A stretch of 64,000 bases of DNA, from the NCBI RefSeq assembly GCF_004364175.1, contig NZ_SNZW01000011.1, positions 496,001 through 560,000 on the forward strand, read 5' to 3'. This stretch comes from Maribacter caenipelagi. GTDB lineage: Bacteria > Bacteroidota > Bacteroidia > Flavobacteriales > Flavobacteriaceae. Within the stretch, counting starts at the first letter, position 1. Every line of letters begins with the position of its first letter. Under the pieces are notes generated by a model, which was not told where the DNA came from, did no database searches, and saw only the letters and a program-made list of their open reading frames with translations. The translations under genes and the position numbers were made by a program. Positions 28,398 through 37,676 of this stretch are shown here, one piece after another.

Positions 28398-28970
28398 TTA
28401 GCTGTTAAAACGACTTAAAGTCTCTCTGGAAACGCCTAAATAAGAAGCGATTAATTTTTTAGGAACGCGTTGTATTAATGTTGGAAGCTTATTTAATAGG
28501 TATTCATACCTACTTTCTGCGGTCATGGTAAGCAAAGACAAGATTCTTTGCTGCAGATTGATGTAACCGTGATTCGATTTAATTCTGAAAAAGTTCGCAA
28601 CGGCAGGGACTTCAATACAAATCTTTTCCCTGTTCTCTAGGGATAAACAGAAGAACTCAGAATCTTCAAGACAATCTACAAAAATAGTACCTGGTTCTTG
28701 ATGCTGAAAAGCACAATGGTCGCTCACCCAATAGTTTTCCATGGCAAATTGAAGAATATGTTCTTTGCCTTTTTCGTCTATGGAATACGCTTTTACTAAG
28801 CCTTTAATAATCCAATATTCAAAGTCTACAGGCTGTCCTACTTGTATTAAAAATTGGTGTTTTTTAAGACTTTTAAATTCAAAGTGCGATTGTACAAAGT
28901 TCCACTCCTCATCAGTTAAAGAAACGATTTCTTCAAAATGTTGTCTTAGTAACTGTAACTTGTTTTCCAT
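28398..28970 (-). CDS. Crp/Fnr-family transcriptional regulator
   Basis: 190 residues. The cNMP-binding beta roll spans about 25-115 (HQFLIQVGQPVDFEYWIIKG and GKEHILQFAMENYW), followed by a dimer helix and a C-terminal helix-turn-helix with the recognition segment VPKKLIASYLGVSRETLSRF. The usual cAMP residues (RxxS) are not seen in the roll and no Fnr-type cysteine cluster is present, so the effector is unknown. The downstream MFS gene is its likely target. Confidence 0.9.
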   Translation of the reverse strand: MENKLQLLRQHFEEIVSLTDEEWNFVQSHFEFKSLKKHQFLIQVGQPVDFEYWIIKGLVKAYSIDEKGKEHILQFAMENYWVSDHCAFQHQEPGTIFVDCLEDSEFFCLSLENREKICIEVPAVANFFRIKSNHGYINLQQRILSLLTMTAESRYEYLLNKLPTLIQRVPKKLIASYLGVSRETLSRFNS

Positions 28971-29121
28971 ATGGTAAAAATAAGGTCCTTAGTTATAATA
29001 GCAATTGTGAATTGATAAAGTGTTCTTATATAGTAAATTATGAAAAATACTGGAAGTTATTGCTAATGATTTTATGTTGTTTAATTGAATTCAAAAAAGG
29101 GCATCAATTGTATTTAAATAA

Positions 29122-29161
29122 AACAAGGGATGATCTACAAACTTGTAAATCATCCCTTGTT
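29122..29161 (-). terminator. Rho-independent terminator of the beta-barrel gene
   Basis: A 13-bp stem (29122-29134 with 29149-29161) whose U-rich tail is on the minus strand (GTTTTATTT). It follows the outer-membrane protein gene. Confidence 0.8.
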
Positions 29162-29177
29162 GATATAATAAGTATTC

Positions 29178-29687
29178 TTATAATTTATAAGTGATTCCGA
29201 TTCTACCTCCACTTACAACGTTTCCTCCACCAACTTGAAGGTTGATCGCAAAGTTGTCATCGAAGAAATACCGACCACCTACTTGTAAACCAATACCAAA
29301 ATTATCTTCATCAACATCATTAACAGTGCTACCGTTAATTTTGGTAGACCAGCTATAATAAGTCAAATTGGCACCGGCATATAAATCCCACTGACTTGGA
29401 ATTTCAAAAATCTCATTGAAATGGTAATTACCATTTCCAGTAATACCAAATATAGAACTCTTGTAGTCCCCACCAAAACCGCTACCGTAATTGTAGGTTT
29501 GATAAGATAATTCTCCACCCACAGAGATATTCGGTGCAACACCATATTCTAATCCCGCATAAATAGGAGTTCCCCAACTAGAGAAGCCAAATCCTGCATT
29601 TGCTTGTAATGCTCCCTCTTCTAATGGTGATTGTGCGTACGTAAAGCCAATAGTTAATAAGGCTAATAATAAAGTGATTTTTTTCAT
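29178..29687 (-). CDS. Outer-membrane beta-barrel protein
   Basis: 169 residues from the ATG at 29687; an upstream TTG at 29708 is less likely. The signal peptide ends FTYAQ. The mature protein is built of alternating amphipathic strands rich in Gly and Tyr (NAGFGFSSWGTPIYAGLEYG, VGGRYFFDDNFAINLQVGG) and ends in a strand closing ITYKL, as in small OmpA/OmpW-like barrels. It is a single-gene unit with its own terminator. Confidence 0.82.
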   Translation of the reverse strand: MKKITLLLALLTIGFTYAQSPLEEGALQANAGFGFSSWGTPIYAGLEYGVAPNISVGGELSYQTYNYGSGFGGDYKSSIFGITGNGNYHFNEIFEIPSQWDLYAGANLTYYSWSTKINGSTVNDVDEDNFGIGLQVGGRYFFDDNFAINLQVGGGNVVSGGRIGITYKL

Positions 29688-29891
29688 GATTAATGTGTTG
29701 ACTAGCAATTAGTTAATTAATGTTGTTTTGATATTTAAATGTAATTGGTGCGAAAGATAATTAATTAATTTAATTGCTAATATTTATTAATTGTCTAATT
29801 ATATAAGATGAAATTTAAGGTAGTTGGTAATGACACTATTATCTAAATAACCATTTTTTAGAATCATTATAAAATCATACTTGCTTTCTAA

Positions 29892-30452
29892 CTATTCTCG
29901 ACCCTCATATAATTCAATCGCTTTCAAATAATTCTTTGCCCCAGTCATGGTCATATCATTTACAAAACCATCTAATTTAGGGTGATTTAATTTTATCCAA
30001 TTGACTAAAGAATCTTTCTCTTGATTCCATTCTTTCCAATTAACGTCAATGTAATCTAGCTCTTCAAGTTTTGTAATTTTACCTGAAGTAAAAGAGATTT
30101 TGACGTTTAACTTTAACGGATTATTCTTTAAAAAGGCATTACGAATATTCTTTTGACTGATAGTCGCAATAAGGTGATCGTTCTCTTCAGCCAATTCCAG
30201 TATTTCATATGACGGTTTGAAAATAGAATCCCATTTATAGAATTCCTTAAAACTAGTCTTGTTAAAAGGCATTACAAAATCACCGGAAACAATGGTAATG
30301 CTGTCATGAATAACAGCTTTTATTTTGTCGAAATCGCCAGAATCAAAAGCTTTATAAAATGTATTAACAGTTTCTTTACGACTTAACGCCTCATTGTTAC
30401 AACTGAATAATAATCCGATTACGAACAGAATAAAAAAAGTATTTTTTATCAT
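29892..30452 (-). CDS. NTF2-like lipoprotein
   Basis: 186 residues with a lipoprotein signal (lipobox GLLFSC). The mature part starts with an NTF2/SnoaL-like helix (ETVNTFYKAFDSGDFDKIKA) and following strands, then an extra C-terminal helical region. Its function is unknown. It is the last gene of a tight minus-strand series and starts 4 nt after the preceding stop. Confidence 0.72.
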   Translation of the reverse strand: MIKNTFFILFVIGLLFSCNNEALSRKETVNTFYKAFDSGDFDKIKAVIHDSITIVSGDFVMPFNKTSFKEFYKWDSIFKPSYEILELAEENDHLIATISQKNIRNAFLKNNPLKLNVKISFTSGKITKLEELDYIDVNWKEWNQEKDSLVNWIKLNHPKLDGFVNDMTMTGAKNYLKAIELYEGRE

Positions 30453-30456
30453 TTCT

Positions 30457-30675
30457 TTAGTTTAAAGATTTTACCATCTCTTTAATCTTAACCGCCTTCT
30501 CAAAATGGTCCAATTTGTTTTCTAGAATCCACCATTGGGCTACTTCCATTAAAAGCTTTGGATTGTCATTTTTGTTCTTGAAAAATGCATAGAAAGATAG
30601 TCCCACGTTTTCTCCTTTTGCAGCGATTTTGGCATCACAGACTTCGATGATTTTTGATTTTATTTCTTTGTTCAT
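30457..30675 (-). CDS. Small hypothetical protein
   Basis: 72 residues from the ATG at 30675; a TTG at 30684 is also in frame. A charged soluble helical protein with QWWILENKLDHFEKAVKIKE near its end. No family was recognised. It begins 1 nt after the DUF4177-like gene ends, and its stop is 4 nt before the NTF2-like lipoprotein gene, so it sits inside one transcript. Confidence 0.6.
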   Translation of the reverse strand: MNKEIKSKIIEVCDAKIAAKGENVGLSFYAFFKNKNDNPKLLMEVAQWWILENKLDHFEKAVKIKEMVKSLN

Positions 30676-30676
30676 T

Positions 30677-30868
30677 TTAATCAATTTTTTTCTCGAATAT
30701 TAACTCAAAATAAGAGGCTGAGCCATAGCCAGATGTTGCCGGAGCGAAAATTTGAACAAAACGCCAACCTTCCTTTGCTTTGGCGGCTATTATTTCTTTG
30801 TAATTTGAGTTTGGCTTAGAAGTAAATATGCCTCCTAATGCTAGTTTTACATATTGATATTCGTACAT
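30677..30868 (-). CDS. DUF4177-like small protein
   Basis: 63 residues. The pattern MYEYQYVKL, then EIIAAKAKEGWRFVQIFAP, then YFELIFEK is that of the DUF4177 family: a two-strand-helix-strand fold in which the phrase EGWRFV is diagnostic. Its function is unknown. It lies in the minus-strand series of small genes. Confidence 0.78.
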   Translation of the reverse strand: MYEYQYVKLALGGIFTSKPNSNYKEIIAAKAKEGWRFVQIFAPATSGYGSASYFELIFEKKID

Positions 30869-30916
30869 AATGTATAAATTTAATATTGATTAAAACTTTT
30901 AATTTTCCACTGGCGT

Positions 30917-31138
30917 TCAAATTCCGAAAGTGATAATTCGATTCCGTTGACCTCCTAATTTTCCGAAGGCGTCATTATTCATTTCTGAATGATACTTTAG
31001 TCTTTTTCCATTATCATAAACCTCAATTTGTCTCATGGGATAGTTTTCATAATCTAATTCTAAGTACCAATTTGATTTACCCCAATTATCATACTCATCT
31101 CCACGAGTGTCATTCCATTTAATTTTATAATATTTCAT
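30917..31138 (-). CDS. Small hypothetical protein (possibly DUF6881-like)
   Basis: 73 residues beginning MKYYKIKWNDTRGDEYDNWG, with YENYPMRQIEVYDNGKRLKY in the middle. The order of strands and the phrase 'RQIEVYDNG' recall DUF6881 proteins, which are often found near polymorphic-toxin or immunity genes, but I am not sure of the match. The gene starts 2 nt after the pentapeptide-repeat gene. Confidence 0.6.
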   Translation of the reverse strand: MKYYKIKWNDTRGDEYDNWGKSNWYLELDYENYPMRQIEVYDNGKRLKYHSEMNNDAFGKLGGQRNRIITFGI

Positions 31139-31140
31139 GT

Positions 31141-31713
31141 CTACTTCAAAATTTTAAGCTTGTGTTTCTGCAATAATCCCTCAAGATTATCTTTTGAAAA
31201 TATGGCACTTGTCATTGTATTATTATCAGGGTCAATACTGAAATTTGTGGCCGTGCTAAAATCTGCTTTTTGCAAATTGGTTCTCCCAAATACAGCTCTT
31301 TCTAAGTTGCATTCATCAAACTTCGATTTACTTAAATCACAATCGCCAAAATCTACTTCTTCCATTTTGCAAGACATGAAGACTTGCCCTACTAGCTTTA
31401 AATCGGTAAAAATGGAGAAACTTAAATTGCAGTCAAAAAAAGAAAAATCCATCAAAAAAGTATTACAGGTATTAAAAGCAAGCCCCATAAGTTTGCAATG
31501 CGAAAATTTTACCTCCTTAAAGGTCGTATTTACAATATTTGCATTGCTTAAATTACAATCTATAAACTCACACTCTAAAAAAGTTTGGTTGTCAAGGTAT
31601 CCTTTAGAAAAATCGCAACTTTCAAAGGTGCAATTCTCATATTCGGCTCTTGGTAACCGGTCTTCTGTATACTTTTGTACTTTAAAAGTTTGATCTAGTA
31701 TTAATTTCTCCAA
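31141..31713 (-). CDS. Pentapeptide-repeat protein (Qnr/MfpA-like fold)
   Basis: 190 residues. From about residue 25 to 150 the chain runs in A(D/N)LXX-type pentads (YLDNQTFLECEFIDCNLSNA, then CKMEEVDFGDCDLSKSKFDE), which form a square right-handed beta helix. The end, ATNFSIDPDNN followed by a helix, resembles the C-terminal part of Qnr-like DNA-mimic proteins that protect gyrase. Whether this one binds gyrase is unknown. It starts 7 nt after the large BNR gene on the same strand. Confidence 0.85.
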   Translation of the reverse strand: MEKLILDQTFKVQKYTEDRLPRAEYENCTFESCDFSKGYLDNQTFLECEFIDCNLSNANIVNTTFKEVKFSHCKLMGLAFNTCNTFLMDFSFFDCNLSFSIFTDLKLVGQVFMSCKMEEVDFGDCDLSKSKFDECNLERAVFGRTNLQKADFSTATNFSIDPDNNTMTSAIFSKDNLEGLLQKHKLKILK

Positions 31714-31720
31714 CTTCGTT

Positions 31721-34700
31721 TTAGTTTTGTTTTTGCGGTAATATAATTGCAGGAATGTTCAGACTTTGAAATATCGTATTATATGCTTTCATTTCAGTAT
31801 TGATAATGGCATTATGCTCTGTTTTAAAAGTGTTCCAAGTAGCCAATAGATCTCGTAATCTTTCTTTGGCGCCTGCAGTAACCTTGGGTTCCGCTACATC
31901 TATGTATCCTCTCAAATTCAATAATTGAGCATTTAGTTTATTTTCAAAATTAATAACATCTTGAAAGGTTTTTTGATTGGGTTGAATAAGATTCTCTTCC
32001 CAAGCGGTAATACGCTTGATCAATGAATCGCCCTGTTTCAATAGTGCCTCAGCTTTTGAGTTATCTTCAAGTAATTGGCTATACTGTTTTAATTGTGATT
32101 TTGCCGATTGCATATCATTTACCGCATTATGTATTTCAACTACGGTAGACTCTATGGTTTTTAACATATTTTGTTGCTCTTCATAGTCTGCCATATTAGC
32201 CTTAACCTTCGGCAGCGGTAAAATGGTTACCATGGTTTCTGCCGTTTGATTACCTAAAGTTAGCCTTAGCTTATAATCGCCTGGCCCAACGAAAGAACCA
32301 TCTAATCCACCAAGTACAAAAACCTTATCTACTGCAGGCAATGGGTCTCTTTTAAAATCCCAGGTAAAACGATTATACCCTTTAGTTGCGGTTAATACAG
32401 CTGGTTTGGAGGGACCGCCTGGCCACGATTTAAATTTCTTATCTTTTTGATTGGTAACGGTACGTATGATTTCTCCATCTTTTAAGACTTCCAATTTTAA
32501 CTCTGTGCTGTCTTGTGCTTCACTTAGGTAATAATCAAAAGTTACCCCGCTCTTCGGATTACTGCCTAGTCCGGATACGGGCTTTTCGCTATATCCTCCT
32601 ATAAATAAATACGTGTCTTTTGGTTTAAAAATATTTATTTCTTGTTTTGGTGTGGTCGCATTTTGCAATGCTGCTAAATCATCTAATATCCAGAAAGCAC
32701 GACCGGCAGTTGCCGCTACCAAATCATTATCTTGAATGATAAGGTCATTGATCGGAGTCAAGGGTAAGTTTAGTTGTAAAGGTTGCCAGTGCATACCATC
32801 ATCCAAAGAAATAAACAAACCTGTTTCCGTTCCTGCATAAAGTAGTCCTTTTACCTTTTTATCTTCACGAACCACTTGGGTAAAGGTATTGTCGCCCGTT
32901 ATACCGTTCGTAATTTTTGTCCATGTTGCTCCGTAGTCCGTAGTCTTGTAAATGTAGTTCTCAAAATCCATCGATTTGTAGCGCATTAATACTATATAGG
33001 CAGTGGCAGGATCATGCGGAGATACTTCAATGCTATTAATGATACCGTCTTTAGCACCTGGGGGAGTAACATTTGTCCAATTTTCACCAACATCTTTGGT
33101 TATATGTACCAGCCCATCGTCACTACCTGACCAAATTACGCCTTCTTCATGTGGAGACTCGGTTAAATAGGTAAGTGTGTTGTAGATTTCCCCACCTGCG
33201 GCTTCATTGGTAAATGGTCTGCCGCCAAGTCCGTGCTTATCTTTTTCGTTTCGGGTCAAATCCGGACTAATAACCGACCAGCTTTGACCTTCATCCGTAG
33301 ATTTAAACACAACGTTACCACCATGGTAAATGGTTTTTCTATCGTGTGGCGATGTAATAATGGGTGCATTCCAATTATAGCGATACTTTGCATTTTCGGG
33401 AGATATACTTAAACCCAGTTCTGGGTATTCCTTTATGGGTTTAGATTCTTTGGTGTCCGCATCCCATTTATCAATATTACCTTGGTAGGTGCCGCCATAA
33501 ATTAATTTTGGATTATCTGGGTCAAAAGCTAAAAAGGCGCTTTCACCACCGGCAACGGCATACCAATCTTTCCAGTCTATACCACTGTCATTTGTTCTAG
33601 AGGCAATTGCAACGGTAGAATTATCTTGCTGACCGCCATAGACGTTATAAGGCACCAAATTATCTGTAATTACCCTGTAGAACTGTGCAGTATTTTGATT
33701 CTCTTGCGTACTCCAGCTTTTACCTCCATTATTGGAAACATTAGAACCGCCATCGTTAGAATTTACCATGCGTTGGTTGTTTAATGGATCAATCCATAAA
33801 TCGTGGTTGTCACCGTGGGGAGTAGGTAACGGCGTAAATGTTCTACCGCCATCTATAGATTTGGTTACCGGAGCATTAAGCACATACACAATATCTTCAT
33901 TTTGAGTGTCAGCAAAAATTTCCATGTAATACCAAGAGCGGGCAATGTTTATTCTGTCTTTGTTGATAAGCGTCCATTTTTTACCGGCATCGTCAGAACG
34001 GTATACACCGCCTTTTTCTCCTTCCGCCTCGATTACTGCGAAAACACGTTCTGGGTTGGCTCTAGATACAGAAATACCTATTTTACCCATTTCTTTGGGT
34101 AAACCCTCGGTTAATTGCTGCCATGTTTCGCCACTGTCGGTAGATTTGTAGATGCCCGAGTTTTTACCGCCAGATTCCATGGTCCATGGAAAACGCCTGT
34201 GTTGCCACATAGCTGCATATAAAATGGTGGGGTTGGTCATATCAATCGTAAGACCAGATGCTCCGGTATTAGTATCTATAAAAAGTACATTTTTCCATGT
34301 TTCGCCACCATCTACAGACTTATAGATACCTCTTTCAGAAGATGCACCGTATTGCGCCCCTTGTGCCGAAACAAAAATGATATTTGGGTTGGTTGGATCT
34401 ATGATGATGTCAGAAATATGCCTGGTTTTGTCCATACCCATATGCTTCCAGGTTTTTCCGGCATCGGTAGATTTGTATACACCGTCTCCCATTGAGGTCA
34501 TTACACCACGGGCAGCATGTTCGCCCATACCTGCAATTACAATATTAGGGTTGCTTTCCGATACGGAAATGGCACCAACTGTCGCGGTTTTTAAAAATCC
34601 GTCAGAAATATTCTTCCAATTAATTCCGTCATCCGTAGTTTTCCATATTCCGCCACCAACGGTTCCCATATAGTATACCATGGGTTGACCCACTACACCG

Positions 34701-34876
34701 GTTGAAGCTACACTTCTTCCACCTCTGAACGGACCAATATTTCGCCATTTTAAGCCTGTAAAAAGCGAGTCTTTTATTGTGATGGCGGGTTCGGTTATTT
34801 TGTTTTTTCTACGTTGAGATTGCATGGCTACCGGTGCCATAATAATAAGCACGAGCAGAAGTCTGATGGTTTTCAT
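31721..34876 (-). CDS. Large secreted BNR/sortilin-like (VPS10 beta-propeller) protein
   Basis: 1051 residues from the ATG at 34876, which gives a standard signal peptide ([20 protein letters not shown]); the longer frame starts upstream without one. The N-terminal 700 residues are repeated Asp-box/BNR units ([37 protein letters not shown]), giving a 10-bladed sortilin-like beta propeller. A C-terminal region with a fibronectin-like part and a helical segment follows. Such 'glycosyl hydrolase' annotations in Bacteroidota are by fold only; no sialidase catalytic set was seen. No type IX sorting tail is present. Confidence 0.85.
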   Translation of the reverse strand: MKTIRLLLVLIIMAPVAMQSQRRKNKITEPAITIKDSLFTGLKWRNIGPFRGGRSVASTGVVGQPMVYYMGTVGGGIWKTTDDGINWKNISDGFLKTATVGAISVSESNPNIVIAGMGEHAARGVMTSMGDGVYKSTDAGKTWKHMGMDKTRHISDIIIDPTNPNIIFVSAQGAQYGASSERGIYKSVDGGETWKNVLFIDTNTGASGLTIDMTNPTILYAAMWQHRRFPWTMESGGKNSGIYKSTDSGETWQQLTEGLPKEMGKIGISVSRANPERVFAVIEAEGEKGGVYRSDDAGKKWTLINKDRINIARSWYYMEIFADTQNEDIVYVLNAPVTKSIDGGRTFTPLPTPHGDNHDLWIDPLNNQRMVNSNDGGSNVSNNGGKSWSTQENQNTAQFYRVITDNLVPYNVYGGQQDNSTVAIASRTNDSGIDWKDWYAVAGGESAFLAFDPDNPKLIYGGTYQGNIDKWDADTKESKPIKEYPELGLSISPENAKYRYNWNAPIITSPHDRKTIYHGGNVVFKSTDEGQSWSVISPDLTRNEKDKHGLGGRPFTNEAAGGEIYNTLTYLTESPHEEGVIWSGSDDGLVHITKDVGENWTNVTPPGAKDGIINSIEVSPHDPATAYIVLMRYKSMDFENYIYKTTDYGATWTKITNGITGDNTFTQVVREDKKVKGLLYAGTETGLFISLDDGMHWQPLQLNLPLTPINDLIIQDNDLVAATAGRAFWILDDLAALQNATTPKQEINIFKPKDTYLFIGGYSEKPVSGLGSNPKSGVTFDYYLSEAQDSTELKLEVLKDGEIIRTVTNQKDKKFKSWPGGPSKPAVLTATKGYNRFTWDFKRDPLPAVDKVFVLGGLDGSFVGPGDYKLRLTLGNQTAETMVTILPLPKVKANMADYEEQQNMLKTIESTVVEIHNAVNDMQSAKSQLKQYSQLLEDNSKAEALLKQGDSLIKRITAWEENLIQPNQKTFQDVINFENKLNAQLLNLRGYIDVAEPKVTAGAKERLRDLLATWNTFKTEHNAIINTEMKAYNTIFQSLNIPAIILPQKQN

Positions 34877-34989
34877 GGTGTGGTCTAATTTGTTGTTGAA
34901 TAGGGAAGATAACAAAAGCCTTTGTAAAAAGATAGCCGGCAAATTAAATTTGGTAATTCTAATTTTAAGGGTGTAAATTTTATGGTTTT

Positions 34990-35024
34990 AACCAATATCA
35001 ATTTCTTAAAATGATAAATTGGTT
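34990..35024. promoter_or_regulatory. Imperfect palindrome between divergent genes
   Basis: AACCAAT (34990-34996) and ATTGGTT (35018-35024) are inverted around a partly symmetrical centre (ATCA...TGAT). It lies in the 200-bp divergent interval between the BNR gene and the cNMP/PlsC/SGNH gene and could be a regulator site. Confidence 0.35.
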
Positions 35025-35078
35025 TTAATGTATGCCGAGTTTCTTTTTTCGATTTAATCTAGTTAAGTTAGAAGGCGC

Positions 35079-37667
35079 ATGATACACCAAACTAGACTTT
35101 TAAGACAAGAAATAAATACAGAAAAACTAAAGGAATATTTTCCTGACGGAGCAATAAAAACATACCAAAAGGGATATGCCATTAGTTACATTCATAAGAA
35201 AGTCAACACCTTTAGGTGGCTTATAGAAGGGAGTATTAATTACTATATTTCATTGGATAGCCCAGAGAGCGATATTTTGGTCTGCCAAAATTCAGAACCA
35301 TTTTCAACTATAGGCTTAAATGGCTTTAATACACCTAAACGTTATACCTATAAAGCCACGGTAGCTTCTACAAAAGCTACTTTTTTTGAAATTCCGTTCA
35401 AAGAGCTTGATGCATATTTGAAAAAAGGGCATCAGAACGTATTATTAAAAAATATTGGTGCCAAATTATATCATGTATTACGTACCGCATTATTAAAACA
35501 AACGGAACTGCTGAGTCCGGTAAGGTTTCAACCTTTCGTTGAGGATCGTCAATTCTTTATCTCTCCCGTATCGGAGCAAGAAGAAATTGTTTCATTGATG
35601 CGGCGTTCCCCGTTTTTAGATTATTTTGAAGAGAAAAGTTTAATGGCATTGGCTGCTTTGGCAGAGCGGCGCGAGTATGAGCCCGATGAGGTGTTGTATG
35701 TGCAAGATGGTTCCAGTAACGGATTGTTCATTCTTATTCATGGGGAAGTGACCATTAAAAGAATTGAAAACACCATTGAAATTAAACAACGCTCTATTAA
35801 AAATTCAGGATTTGTCTTCGGATGGTCTTGTTTGCTTAAGGAGAAAGATATTTGCTCTGCAATTACCAATACAAAAACATCTGCCTATTTTATACCCGAG
35901 TGCGATCTAATGAAATTGTTCCGGAAAGATGATGCTTTCGAAGGTCAATTTTATCAACGGTTACTCTGGCTTATGGGTAATCAACTCAATGCAGCTTTTG
36001 TTAGATATGTGGGGTTGTTGGGCAAACACAGCTTACAGGCGGTTTATCAATTGATCAAAAACAATAAGTCGCGCTTATTATTGTCCTCACCATTGCACCA
36101 AGTACCGCATCTTTTAAAAAGTATGACGACCAAGCAACTTGCATATGATGCCCTCTCAAGATTATTGAAAAACGGCACGGCATTAGAAAGGCATATAGCC
36201 TCATTAAGTCTAGAGTTGTTGGGTGAGGATCAAAAGGAGCACGAGTTTGTGAGCGGATTACAGCAGATTTATGAAAATGTTGCAGAAAAGAACAGTGAAG
36301 ATGTAGAACAGAACAGAAAGGTATGTGCAGAACTCACAACAAAGGTCTTTAAAAACGTACCGTACATTATTGAAGGTTGGGAAAATCTACCGGAGAATAC
36401 CGGGAATGTTTTTATTTATAACCACCTCATAAATGACCCACATTATACTTTAAACAATAATTTTCAAATTACCCTTGATTCCCATTTTTTAAGTGCTATG
36501 GTGCTCTATAAGAAATATGGCGAGCCAGGTATTAGAACGGTAAGAATAGGGCAGGGGCAAGAATACGGACACCAAAATTATTACAACAACCTAGGTTATA
36601 TCAATGTATATACAAAGGAGTCTGAACAAACTACAAGCAATAAGAAAGAACAAGCCCGTAGCATATTTTATAGTGAGGCTACTAAACATCTGGAACAAAA
36701 CTATAATTTGATCATAAGTCCTGAAGGCACATCATATAGAACAGAAGAGTCTCCCGGACCTTTTAAAATAGGAGCTTTTAAATTAGCCTTGCATACCGAT
36801 CCAGAACCTTATATAGTACCGATAGTTATGGTCAATTTTGATCAAAGAATTGGTAAGAATTTGTATTACTGCGTTATTAAAGAACCTTTTTTATTGAGCG
36901 ATAAGGTGCCTTCTAAAAGTAATACCGATTTGTTCGCGTTTATGGAGCAATATCAAAAACAGTATTCGGGCTATGTAAAACAAGCCATTGAGAGGGCAGA
37001 ACAATTGAATGTGTCTTCCTCTGGAACTGATAGTCTTGAGGATCCACCTGCTATTTGGTGCAATGAAATAAAACGACTTAAAAGACGGGTTTCCAAATTG
37101 CCAACGCAAGAAAATCTAATTGCCTTTTACGGTAGTTCTTCAGTGCGATTGTGGGTAAATATGAAACGTGATCTTAGTCCGTTCAATGTGGTGAACCTAG
37201 GTTTTGGAGGGTCAACTTTTGCATGGTGTATTCATTACTTCGATGAAATCTTTACCGAAGCGAATCCGTCTAAAATTGTGCTTTATGCAGGTGAAAACGA
37301 TCTTAATGATGGTAAAACACCACAAGAAGTACTTTCTGGTTGTATGGAATTGGTGGAGTTGATCAAAAATAAGTATCCAGAGGTAGAATTGGCATTGATT
37401 AGCCTTAAACCAAGTGTAGAGCGTGAAGCATTAATTCCGTTGATCATGGAGACCAATTTAATGTTGTCCAAGTATTTTATTTCAGAACTTAATGCGCAGT
37501 ATATAAACGTGTTCGCACAAATGATAACTACGGATAATAGACCAATTCCGGAATTGTATCTTTCTGACGGATTGCATTTAAACAAGCAAGGCTATGCACT
37601 GTGGAGTACTGCTATTAAAAAAGCATTACAAGCAGCGGATAGCCTTGAACTTGAAAATCAAATGTAG
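35079..37667 (+). CDS. cNMP-binding-like / PlsC acyltransferase / SGNH hydrolase fusion
   Basis: 862 residues in four parts. Residues 20-130 and 170-300 are two cyclic-nucleotide-binding-like beta rolls (the second has EYEPDEVLYVQDGSSNGLFI and LIHGEVTIKR). Residues 300-420 are helical. Residues 430-640 resemble a PlsC-type glycerolipid acyltransferase, with NHLINDPH (His449, Asp453; one residue closer than the usual HX4D) and SPEGTSYR (Glu549) plus GPFKIGAFKLAL. Residues 680-850 are an SGNH hydrolase: YGSSSVRLW (block I), NLGFGGST (block II), AGENDL (Asn740) and DGLHLN (Asp830, His833). No signal peptide, so it is cytoplasmic or peripheral. It implies nucleotide-controlled acyl transfer and deacylation in one chain. 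Confidence 0.8.
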   Translation: MIHQTRLLRQEINTEKLKEYFPDGAIKTYQKGYAISYIHKKVNTFRWLIEGSINYYISLDSPESDILVCQNSEPFSTIGLNGFNTPKRYTYKATVASTKATFFEIPFKELDAYLKKGHQNVLLKNIGAKLYHVLRTALLKQTELLSPVRFQPFVEDRQFFISPVSEQEEIVSLMRRSPFLDYFEEKSLMALAALAERREYEPDEVLYVQDGSSNGLFILIHGEVTIKRIENTIEIKQRSIKNSGFVFGWSCLLKEKDICSAITNTKTSAYFIPECDLMKLFRKDDAFEGQFYQRLLWLMGNQLNAAFVRYVGLLGKHSLQAVYQLIKNNKSRLLLSSPLHQVPHLLKSMTTKQLAYDALSRLLKNGTALERHIASLSLELLGEDQKEHEFVSGLQQIYENVAEKNSEDVEQNRKVCAELTTKVFKNVPYIIEGWENLPENTGNVFIYNHLINDPHYTLNNNFQITLDSHFLSAMVLYKKYGEPGIRTVRIGQGQEYGHQNYYNNLGYINVYTKESEQTTSNKKEQARSIFYSEATKHLEQNYNLIISPEGTSYRTEESPGPFKIGAFKLALHTDPEPYIVPIVMVNFDQRIGKNLYYCVIKEPFLLSDKVPSKSNTDLFAFMEQYQKQYSGYVKQAIERAEQLNVSSSGTDSLEDPPAIWCNEIKRLKRRVSKLPTQENLIAFYGSSSVRLWVNMKRDLSPFNVVNLGFGGSTFAWCIHYFDEIFTEANPSKIVLYAGENDLNDGKTPQEVLSGCMELVELIKNKYPEVELALISLKPSVEREALIPLIMETNLMLSKYFISELNAQYINVFAQMITTDNRPIPELYLSDGLHLNKQGYALWSTAIKKALQAADSLELENQM

Positions 37668-37676
37668 ATTTTAATC

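Noticed and set aside
29012..29194. 60-residue plus-strand ORF between the Crp/Fnr gene and the beta-barrel gene
   Set aside because: It runs through the barrel gene's terminator and into that gene, and has no coding look.
31160..31693. 177-residue ORF opposite the pentapeptide-repeat gene
   Set aside because: The repetitive codon pattern of the pentad repeats keeps the opposite frame open; its product has no sensible features.
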